Positions 23,107-29,384 of a DNA stretch of 29,384 bases are shown here, in pieces. The number at the start of each line of letters is the position of its first letter. Within the stretch, counting starts at the first letter, position 1. The position numbers were made by a program, and so were the translations under genes. Under the pieces are notes generated by a model. The model searched no databases and was not told the DNA's origin. It saw only the letters and a list, made by a program, of their open reading frames with translations. This DNA is from CAZEHJ01 sp964512485 (GTDB taxonomy: Bacteria > Bacteroidota > Rhodothermia > Rhodothermales > UBA10348), in assembly GCA_964512485.1 (NCBI GenBank), contig CAZEHJ010000044.1, forward strand, positions 1-29,384, read 5' to 3'.

Positions 23107-25442
23107 CTCAGTTTCAGGAAAAAACCGTCCTGAACACGTTTCAAGTCGTTAAAACGGTACGTGTGTGGCTCACGGGATGAATTTCCGTAACCGATAAACA
23201 TCACCGTCCCCGGATTTGGTCGATAGGACACGAGCCAATCGACCTGAAACGCATTTGACCGGAACGACTGTGTTCTATTGAACTCACCCGTCGAAGGACT
23301 TCTCCTTAAAATCGGATCATTCGTCCGGGAGTCGTCTCGTAATTCGTCTACAAATCTGGAATCGTATTGACCGACCAGGCGAAAGAAGAGCGATGGAGTA
23401 GCCTGATATTCAACCTTCAGTCTGGGCACTCTCCTCAGGCTCACGGTACTCCCGTCGCTGTGCCTGTCATACTGCTGATGATTGTACAGGAAAGAAAGCC
23501 GAAGCTGGTCGGTCGGATGATAATTCAGTGTCAGATTGTAGAACTGAATGTAGGCTCTGGACCATTCGAAGAAGTTGTCATCGCGACCCTGAACAAAGAA
23601 CAGATTCGCGGAAAACCCTTTGATGCGCGGTGTGCCGATGGTTGACCAGTGTCCCAGGTTGATCAATCGATCGACTCCAACGAAAGCCGTCGTGTCGACG
23701 ACAACACCGTTTTCGTGGCGTTCGATATAATAATTGTCATACAGTCCCGTTGGCTGCATGAATGACTCGTAGAATACCGACGAGCTTGCCGACCATCCGC
23801 CGCGAAGGTTGAAATTCGTATTGAAGTGCAGTTTCCGGTCATTCGGACCATCTCCTGCCGTGAAACGGTCGTAATCCCACGTTCCATCTAGCGTAATACC
23901 AAGTTGCAGCATCTCCACCAGGTCACCTTCTTCGCCAAACCAGCGTCGGTGAGGCCTGATGTTTACGTGAGCAATACCAGTCCGGGTTATGAATCCGGAT
24001 TCGGCGTTGAACTGCCCGTGGTATGCGGTAGAACTCATAGATCCGCCCCATTTTCGTCCGGACGCGCGACCGGCAACGCTCCACATGGGAGCCGAGACCG
24101 TCTCACCGGGATCTCCGGTGAAGCTCATACCGGTTTGATAGGTCACCGAATAGATGTCGGCGAATGTCATACGGCCATCTAAAGCAGCCACCCGGTTCCA
24201 GTGGTCGCCATCTATTTTGTCTGTATAGATTACCCCGACGGTATTCTGTCCGGAAAGGTCTCGTCTCAGGCGAACTGCATTGAAATAGCGTGCGTCAAAA
24301 TTACTCAGGTATAGTTCTGTGTTGTCTACCGCGGAGAGAAACGCCACGTTCGTATTTCCGCGTTTTCCAGTGACCTTTGCCGCACTGGCAGGATTCGATA
24401 TCCGACGCGTATACAGCATCGCTGATGGTGTCTGAAACATCTCGATACCGTCCAGGAAGAAGGGACGCTTCTCCGGGACAAATACGGCCTGTCGTGGATC
24501 GAACTGGATCTGGGCGACATCTGCTTCAACCTGTGAAAAATCGGGATTGAAAGTGCCGTTGAACGTGAGGTTGTTCGAAATGCCCCATCTGACATTCAGA
24601 CCGACCGGGTCTCTGGTCTCACGCTCAAATTCAGCATCGCTTCCGGCTCCTCGCTGCATTGTTCCTGTCATTTCGGGATTGATATCCAGGACAAGGCCTC
24701 TTCTGAGGTCCGACAGATCCGTCAGGACACCGTTCTGGGACATAAAAGATGCTTTATCCAGTCGCGTTGGCGTCCATGTACTGGTATATCCGGAATGCTG
24801 GATTCTGCGGATCACGTTGAATCCCCAGTCCTGCGTGAAGGAACTCTGATAGCGAATGCTCTTGAAGGGTAGCCGGATTTCGACTTCGTACCCGTAGTCA
24901 GTGAGACGCCCCTTGGATTCAAAAACAAAATCGGGACTCAGATCGGTTGAAATCGGAGAACTGGTTCGACCTCCGCCACCACCACCAGACCCGTCACGAA
25001 GAATCCCATCAGCCTGCTGTCCCAGTGCATTTACGCCGATCATGAACGCCTGGCGTCGATCATTGTACGTATCCAGAACGATCTGTACGTAGTCGTCGCC
25101 ACTGATTTTGTCGCGGTCTGCCAGTGTAGCCCTCACTTCAGCATGCGACTCGTATGCCCGGATTCCGAAGTGGATTGCGGTGGGCGAATACCACACCAGG
25201 ACCTCGGTAGAATCCTGTGACATCCTTCCGTCGATGGGAAGGAAATCAGAAAAGCCCGAAAAACTGACGGCCTGTGACCAGACGCCTTCTGACAGAACAC
25301 CGTCTATCACGAGGTCTACCCCTTCAAATCTTGGAACTGCCTTTTCTTCGGGCTCATCAGAGCCAATGGAAGCGTTCGCAGGGAAAATGGACGTAAACGC
25401 GAACAGCACGACGATCATCGTGCGGGAAAGGAATCGGTACAT
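23088..25442 (-). CDS. DUF5916-type outer-membrane protein with CBM9-like N-terminal domain
   Basis: It has 784 aa. A signal peptide (hydrophobic MIVVLFAFTSIFPANA, likely cleavage after Ala24) is followed by a CBM9/DOMON-like domain at about 40-200: VIDGVLSEGVWSQA, DDYVQIVLDTYNDRRQAFMIGVNALG, YGYEVEIRLPFKSIRY. The rest is a DUF5916-like region with PEKRPFFLDGIEMF, followed by alternating beta-strands ending KLSYLFRA, an aromatic C-terminal beta-signal. Predicted to be an outer-membrane barrel; ligand unknown. The first domain has a run of six Gly (153-158). It is a paralogue of the next gene upstream on this strand, separated from it by a strong terminator, and overlaps argH convergently by 19 bp. 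Confidence 0.88.
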   Translation of the reverse strand: MYRFLSRTMIVVLFAFTSIFPANASIGSDEPEEKAVPRFEGVDLVIDGVLSEGVWSQAVSFSGFSDFLPIDGRMSQDSTEVLVWYSPTAIHFGIRAYESHAEVRATLADRDKISGDDYVQIVLDTYNDRRQAFMIGVNALGQQADGILRDGSGGGGGGRTSSPISTDLSPDFVFESKGRLTDYGYEVEIRLPFKSIRYQSSFTQDWGFNVIRRIQHSGYTSTWTPTRLDKASFMSQNGVLTDLSDLRRGLVLDINPEMTGTMQRGAGSDAEFERETRDPVGLNVRWGISNNLTFNGTFNPDFSQVEADVAQIQFDPRQAVFVPEKRPFFLDGIEMFQTPSAMLYTRRISNPASAAKVTGKRGNTNVAFLSAVDNTELYLSNFDARYFNAVRLRRDLSGQNTVGVIYTDKIDGDHWNRVAALDGRMTFADIYSVTYQTGMSFTGDPGETVSAPMWSVAGRASGRKWGGSMSSTAYHGQFNAESGFITRTGIAHVNIRPHRRWFGEEGDLVEMLQLGITLDGTWDYDRFTAGDGPNDRKLHFNTNFNLRGGWSASSSVFYESFMQPTGLYDNYYIERHENGVVVDTTAFVGVDRLINLGHWSTIGTPRIKGFSANLFFVQGRDDNFFEWSRAYIQFYNLTLNYHPTDQLRLSFLYNHQQYDRHSDGSTVSLRRVPRLKVEYQATPSLFFRLVGQYDSRFVDELRDDSRTNDPILRRSPSTGEFNRTQSFRSNAFQVDWLVSYRPNPGTVMFIGYGNSSREPHTYRFNDLKRVQDGFFLKLSYLFRA

Positions 25443-25498
25443 GACGGAATAGATCTGTGCGGAGCGGTGCTGATTCGAGGTTGAAGCCCGATACGAAC

Positions 25499-25533
25499 AA
25501 AAAGGTCGCGGGGTTCATTCGAACCCCGCGACC
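25499..25533 (-). terminator. Intrinsic terminator after the upstream DUF5916 gene
   Basis: GGTCGCGGGGTTC (25504-25516) and GAACCCCGCGACC (25521-25533) form a perfect 13-bp stem around a 4-nt loop. In the minus direction the stem is followed by five T (25499-25503). It lies 17 bp after the stop of the 25550-27889 gene and about 57 bp before the start of the next, so that second gene needs its own promoter in that short space or read-through. Confidence 0.92.
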
Positions 25534-25549
25534 CTTGAGTCTGCATCTT

Positions 25550-27889
25550 CTACATTCTGAAGAGATACTGCAGCTTGAAGAACAACTGACGGTTCGTCTG
25601 CTGAAATACCATCGCTTGATCGTTGTGCCGATTCGGGAAGTCCTGATAGCGGTGACTTGATCCGAAATGGAACACCGTGAACGGGCTGATTCGGTACGTC
25701 ACGAGTGGATCCACTTCCAGTCGCTCAGCGAAATCGTTGTACTGCACGATTACTCGAGTCAGCAGTTTGCGGGTAAACTGATAGTTGACTCTCGAACGCA
25801 GAATGTATCCTGAGAAGAAATCGTCTCCGGTGGTTCTGCTTTTCAGCCTCGAGTAGTTGATATCGTTCCTGATCGTCATTCGATTGGTCGGCTTGACCGA
25901 AAGATTGGCAGAAGCGTTGAGCTGATCTCCGATTTCAGGCGCACTCGCATTGCGGTAAATGCCATCTCCAAAATTGGTTCTGAAACCGGCCTGGACATTT
26001 TCGCTGAAATTGCTCATCACGCTGATGTTGACACGCTGAATGCCGTCAAACTGCTCACCTGCAAAAAGCTCGTTGGACGTGAACGCGTTGATGTTGACAA
26101 ATGTCTGGCGAATCAACTGCGCGTTGAATCCAACAAATACAGCTTCGTCTTTTCGCACATTGTCATAATTCCAGAAGCGGTTGACACCTGCAAAAACCGT
26201 CACCCGATTCATGAATCGGTTGTCTTCGGTCCAGAAGGTATATCTGTTCATGGCGTTGAAGCGACGAACATCATTGCTGAAAACGAATCCGTTGTCAGCC
26301 CTGAATGTCGGTGAGCGCTGCTCGTACATCACGTCGAAGCCATACTTGCGAGCCTGTCTGCTGACGGAGGTGGCCAGGCCATGGCCCCAGAAATCCTCTC
26401 CATCAAGAGCCGCCGTGTGGGCGCCCCTGTCAAACGTGCGTCCATCCAGACCATTTGAAGTGCTCAAGTCGGCATTGTTCAATTCCGCTGTGCGACTTGC
26501 CAATGCCTGCCAGGAGAACATGTACTTGGTCAGGAAACGTACCGAGCCATCGACTCCGACTACCGAGCCGGCTCCACCGTCGTCCATGCGACGATCGGTT
26601 GCCATCGCTGCGATGAAGGAGTTGTTTTCGAAACTGCGGCGCGCCCGAAAAATGTTGGAAACGCTTTTGCCTCCCGATACCAGGGAAGATCCTTCCTCAA
26701 ACGGCATCAAAATGGGAGACGTATTGTCTCTGGCTCCAATGTACCCGACTGTCCAGTCACCAAATCGACCAGAGAGCTTGCTCGCGGCGATGGGATCATT
26801 GATCGAGCGCGTGTAGACCGCATCAATCTGGGTGTCGAAGAGATCAGCGCCTTCCTGAAAAAATGCGCGTCGTTCGGGAAATGACAGTGCGAAGGTTGAA
26901 TTCACGTCAATCTGAGCCGCATCTGATTCAATCTGGCTGAAGTCAGGATTGATCGTTGCGTCCACAGTCAGATCGGAAGTGATTCCATATTTCAGGTTGA
27001 AAGATGGCTCGGCCGTCATCCGGTCATTGTTAAAACCGTTCGCCGGGTTGCCGAAATCTCTGGCTCCAGCTTGACTTCCCGTTACCGCGGGAAGAATCTC
27101 AAGATTACGCCCGTTCCGGATGTTTTCCATTCCTCTGAGCGTTCCAAACTGGCAGCTCATGCAAGGATCGTCGCGATCCATGGCCGCCCACGAGTACGTA
27201 TTGCGATCTTCACGTGGATGAGTAATCCAGAACGTTGCTTTCCACTCCTGAATGTCCGCTTTCGGGAAACGAAGACTGCGGAAGGGAATCGCCATTTCAA
27301 TCTGATAACCTGTATCCGTCAATTGCCCGGCAGATTCATAGATCAGATCAAAAGAAACATCTTCGTTGCCATTTCCGGAGCGCGTATCACCCTGAATACC
27401 GAGAGGATTGGCAGCAATGAAATAGGTTACCTGTCCGTCTCCGTTGGTATCCAGGAGAATACCGGAGTAGTCATCCTGCCATATCTGGTCCCGATCACTG
27501 AGGTTGTAGCGGATCAACTCGGGATCGTCCTCAATGATATAGGCGATGTACAGATTCTCCTCATCGTACGCCATGAGAGCACGAATACCAATCGGGGGTA
27601 ATGCCTGTTCGTCCGGGTAGTTTTCGGAGAAGTTGGTCGCGACTGCAGCGGTTTGCCAGAGTGCTTCATCCAGATTTCCATCCACGTTTACAGCACCTGA
27701 AACCAGTGGAATATTCAGGTTTGGCTGAACGTTGGGCCTGAATGAGCTGTTCGAAGCATCATCGTCAGGCGATGGCTGTGCGAACGCCTGTTCGGGGGTG
27801 AAAATTGAAAGTGAAACTACGGTCAAAAGTGCTAAAAATATAGCACTACCGAACGGGCGTAGTGATGCGGATATACAGTTGATGTGCAT
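25550..27889 (-). CDS. DUF5916-type outer-membrane protein with CBM9-like N-terminal domain (paralogue)
   Basis: It has 779 aa. A signal peptide with hydrophobic core AIFLALLTVVSLSIF and cleavage near AFA/QPS (37/38) is followed by a Ser/Asp/Asn-rich linker. A CBM9-like domain spans about 60-225: VNVDGNLDEALWQTAAVATNF, YSGILLDTNGDGQVTYFIAANPLG, YQIEMAIPFRSLRFP. An interdomain Cys pair lies at 243 and 246 (DPCMSCQFG). The DUF5916 region shows INPDFSQIESDAAQIDVNS and FPERRAFFQEGADLF, then many amphipathic strands ending KLQYLFRM. Predicted outer-membrane barrel; substrate unknown. The same layout, DFSQ..DAAQI and PE(K)R..FF motifs in the neighbour show the two are diverged duplicates. Confidence 0.88.
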   Translation of the reverse strand: MHINCISASLRPFGSAIFLALLTVVSLSIFTPEQAFAQPSPDDDASNSSFRPNVQPNLNIPLVSGAVNVDGNLDEALWQTAAVATNFSENYPDEQALPPIGIRALMAYDEENLYIAYIIEDDPELIRYNLSDRDQIWQDDYSGILLDTNGDGQVTYFIAANPLGIQGDTRSGNGNEDVSFDLIYESAGQLTDTGYQIEMAIPFRSLRFPKADIQEWKATFWITHPREDRNTYSWAAMDRDDPCMSCQFGTLRGMENIRNGRNLEILPAVTGSQAGARDFGNPANGFNNDRMTAEPSFNLKYGITSDLTVDATINPDFSQIESDAAQIDVNSTFALSFPERRAFFQEGADLFDTQIDAVYTRSINDPIAASKLSGRFGDWTVGYIGARDNTSPILMPFEEGSSLVSGGKSVSNIFRARRSFENNSFIAAMATDRRMDDGGAGSVVGVDGSVRFLTKYMFSWQALASRTAELNNADLSTSNGLDGRTFDRGAHTAALDGEDFWGHGLATSVSRQARKYGFDVMYEQRSPTFRADNGFVFSNDVRRFNAMNRYTFWTEDNRFMNRVTVFAGVNRFWNYDNVRKDEAVFVGFNAQLIRQTFVNINAFTSNELFAGEQFDGIQRVNISVMSNFSENVQAGFRTNFGDGIYRNASAPEIGDQLNASANLSVKPTNRMTIRNDINYSRLKSRTTGDDFFSGYILRSRVNYQFTRKLLTRVIVQYNDFAERLEVDPLVTYRISPFTVFHFGSSHRYQDFPNRHNDQAMVFQQTNRQLFFKLQYLFRM

Positions 27890-28160
27890 CGTTCAAGTGT
27901 CGGAGTTTTGTTGACGGACGAAACTGAACGAAGAAGAAATGCTAAAAAATCCTCCCTCTGAATCGCCGCTACGGTGAATCTCTGCGAGTGTTACAGAAAA
28001 GAGCCATAACGCACTGTGAAGTTGTGATGGGGACGTATTTTTGCCCCATAAACCTCGCTTCTAAGGCATTTTCCAGACTTCAGGAGAAATACCCTTGCAA
28101 ATACGCTTTCAATAGCTGAACATGGACGCGACGTCTGTTATTCACAGGTCAAGAAGGTTT
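27890..28160. other. Divergent intergenic region upstream of the DUF5916 gene
   Basis: No gene of recognisable type. It contains ATGGGG (28027-28032) and CCCCAT (28044-28049), a weak 6-bp inverted repeat around a 11-nt loop. TATTTTTG (28036-28043) matches the Bacteroidota -7 element TAnnTTTG on the plus strand but has no well-placed -33 TTG. The promoter of the minus-strand gene should lie here. Confidence 0.35.
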
Positions 28161-28253
28161 ATGAACAAGAAGCTGAAGAAACAACTGGTTATTGCCGTTC
28201 TGATTCTCGTCGGAATTTTTGTGGCTTTCGCAATTGTCGGACAGGTTGCCTGA
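28161..28253 (+). CDS. Possible single-pass membrane microprotein
   Basis: A 30-codon ORF: a lysine-rich start (MNKKLKKQ), then a hydrophobic stretch LVIAVLILVGIFVAFAIVG, then QVA and stop. This is the layout of a tiny positive-inside single-pass membrane protein. AGAAGG ends 3 nt before the ATG, a Shine-Dalgarno-like element otherwise rare in this window. No family is recognised and function is unknown. Unlike the two leader peptides here, no amino acid biosynthesis gene follows, so an attenuation role is unlikely. It could be chance. Confidence 0.45.
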   Translation: MNKKLKKQLVIAVLILVGIFVAFAIVGQVA

Positions 28254-28595
28254 TCGGAATCCTGGAGTTGCTCGCCATCGGCCGGTTCAACACTGCAACA
28301 TGACGGTGAGTCGAAAACGCTGGACCCTTTCGGATGCGTGCTCGGCGCGAGATAAATTGACGAGACGGTAAGCGCAGACCCCCGGGTTGCTGCCGGCATG
28401 TTGCAACCTGCAAACGATCTCAATCGATCGATCAGATTTAGCCTGCATTTCTTTGAGCCTTCGCCTCACGGTCTTTACCTTTTGAACGTTGCCGGACGAG
28501 TGACGGCAAACGGTGTCCAGAGTCTGCCCGACCATTTGTACTCGACCACGGTATTCCGGACATCATTCACACATCAAATCATCATCCCAATCACG
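28254..28595. other. Intergenic region upstream of the transaldolase
   Basis: Overlapping short ORFs on both strands resemble nothing and look like shadows. GGTTGC (28385-28390) and GCAACC (28403-28408) form an inverted repeat enclosing the palindrome TGCCGGCA, with no T-tract. The tal promoter is expected here. Confidence 0.4.
28452..28484 (+). promoter_or_regulatory. Possible Bacteroidota-type promoter of the transaldolase gene
   Basis: TTTG (28452-28455), 20 bp, then TACCTTTTG (28476-28484), close to the Bacteroidota pattern TTTG ... TAnnTTTG but one base long in the T-run. It would give a leader of about 105 nt. Pattern match only. Confidence 0.28.
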
Positions 28596-29270
28596 ATGAA
28601 GTTCTTTATTGATACAGCAGATCTCAAGGAGATCCAGGAAGCCAATGACATGGGCGTTCTCGACGGAGTCACGACGAATCCGTCACTCATGAAAAAGGCG
28701 GGAGGATCAAACTTCCATGAGCACATCCAAAAGATCTGCGACATCGTCGATGGTGATGTTTCTGCCGAAGTTATCTCGACTGAATATGACGGCATCATGC
28801 GTGAGGGCCGAGACTTGGCGAAGCTGCATCCGAACGTAGTCGTGAAAGTGCCGTTGATTGCCGACGGAATCAAGGCTATCAAATCTTTCTCTTCAGAAGG
28901 GATCAAGACGAACTGCACACTCTGTTTTTCGCCAACCCAGGCCCTCATTGCAGCCAAGGCAGGTGCAACGTACATCAGCCCCTTCATCGGCCGACTTGAT
29001 GATATCTCTTCCTCGGGAATGGAGCTCATTGATCAGATTGTGACGATTTACGCCAATTACGGGTATGAAACGCAGGTGCTGGCAGCCTCGATTCGGCACC
29101 CGATGCACGTGGTAGAAGCGGCTCTCGTAGGAGCCGACGTCGCCACAATTCCTTTCAGTGTGATCGGACAGCTACTCAAGCACCCATTGACTGAAAGCGG
29201 GCTGGAAAAATTCCTGTCGGACTGGAAAGCTTATGAAGCAGCTTCCGCTTCAAACGGAGTCGGTGCTTAA
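28596..29270 (+). CDS. tal: Transaldolase, TalC/FSA-like short form
   Basis: Class I aldolase-family enzyme of the non-oxidative pentose phosphate pathway. It has 224 aa from the ATG at 28596, the usual length for the 210-225 aa TalC/FSA group. The frame extends upstream to 28398, but the family begins MKFFIDTAD, so that extension is rejected. Visible: FIDTADLKEIQEA, GVTTNPSLM, Schiff-base Lys84 in VVVKVPLIADG, and SPFIGRLDD. Phe130 in that last motif is the residue that in known enzymes is Phe in transaldolases and Tyr in fructose-6-phosphate aldolases, so transaldolase activity is the better prediction. Confidence 0.94.
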   Translation: MKFFIDTADLKEIQEANDMGVLDGVTTNPSLMKKAGGSNFHEHIQKICDIVDGDVSAEVISTEYDGIMREGRDLAKLHPNVVVKVPLIADGIKAIKSFSSEGIKTNCTLCFSPTQALIAAKAGATYISPFIGRLDDISSSGMELIDQIVTIYANYGYETQVLAASIRHPMHVVEAALVGADVATIPFSVIGQLLKHPLTESGLEKFLSDWKAYEAASASNGVGA

Positions 29271-29290
29271 GCCGGAAATCCGGGAACGGG

Positions 29291-29384
29291 ATGATTTTTG
29301 CATCACTTGGTGAAACCGAAGAAATCGGTGCCAGCTGTCATTTTCTTTTGGTTGATGGAACGGGCATTCTCCTGGATGCCGGAG
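29291..29384 (+). CDS. MBL-fold metallohydrolase, 5' end only
   Basis: ATG at 29291, open to the window edge (31 codons). Reads MIFASLGETEEIGASCHFLL then VDGTGILLDAG, matching the first strands of metallo-beta-lactamase-fold proteins, in particular the beta-CASP RNA-nuclease-like group (IGASC...LLDAG). The metal-binding HxHxDH motif would be outside the window, so the subfamily is unconfirmed. It starts 20 nt after the tal stop and could be cotranscribed. CCGG-AAAT-CCGG just after tal is too short to be a terminator. Confidence 0.65.
   Translation, partial: MIFASLGETEEIGASCHFLLVDGTGILLDAG

Noticed and set aside
28398..28595. 66-codon extension of the transaldolase
   Set aside because: The family starts at MKFFIDTAD; the upstream residues resemble nothing and no signal peptide is apparent.
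29272..29286. CCGG-AAAT-CCGG after tal as a terminator
   Set aside because: Four-base-pair stem and no T-run; the next gene starts 20 nt after the tal stop.
1..29384. Mobile elements, phage genes, tRNA or rRNA genes
   Set aside because: No transposase, integrase, terminal inverted repeats, tRNA-like or rRNA-like sequence was recognised on either strand.

Overview
The window reads as a draft-assembly scaffold (one 100-N gap) from a Bacteroidota/Rhodothermota-like bacterium. Support for this placement: an ArgF'-type acylornithine carbamoyltransferase inside a compact arginine operon, ArgG and IlvD sequences of that style, two large DUF5916-type outer-membrane proteins ending in aromatic beta-signals, and mostly absent Shine-Dalgarno sequences. 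The placement is an inference from gene content; no rRNA or tRNA is present.

Layout. 1-1658 (-): asparagine synthetase B, cut a few codons before its end. 1809-1981: a 31-bp tandem repeat interrupted by the gap; its last copy contains the stop codon of kynureninase (1967-3256, -). A divergent region of about 230 bp follows. From there a plus-strand branched-chain amino acid operon runs to 13670: ilvD-ilvB-ilvN-ilvC-leuB-leuA-leuC-leuD. Then come a lone PadR-type regulator (13771-14106) and an arginine operon from 14426 to 23106: argG-[P-loop protein]-argC-argD-argF'-argB-argE-argH, most genes overlapping by 4 nt. Two paralogous DUF5916 proteins lie on the minus strand (23088-25442 and 25550-27889) with a strong terminator between them. 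The right end holds a possible 30-aa membrane microprotein, a TalC-type transaldolase and the start of an MBL-fold hydrolase.

The most interesting content is in the two leader regions. Ahead of ilvD is an unannotated 56-codon ORF (3491-3661); 21 of its last 30 residues are Ile, Leu or Val. Ahead of argG is a 34-codon ORF (14212-14316) carrying the run RRLRRRVRR. A textbook intrinsic terminator follows it (11-bp perfect stem, 4-nt loop, 9 T), and the distal part of the leader ORF can pair with the terminator's 5' arm as an antiterminator. Both look like ribosome-mediated attenuators in which the leader peptide senses the end product of the operon behind it. The arginine one is the best candidate for a little-described system.

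Together the two operons encode nearly all of Val/Ile/Leu synthesis from pyruvate or 2-oxobutyrate (a branched-chain transaminase is not seen) and arginine synthesis from N-acylglutamate. No N-acylglutamate-forming enzyme (ArgA, ArgJ or a GNAT) is visible. An unassigned P-loop protein sits inside the arginine operon, and ArgF' has Ala at the position that in characterised homologues separates acetyl- from succinyl-ornithine specificity.
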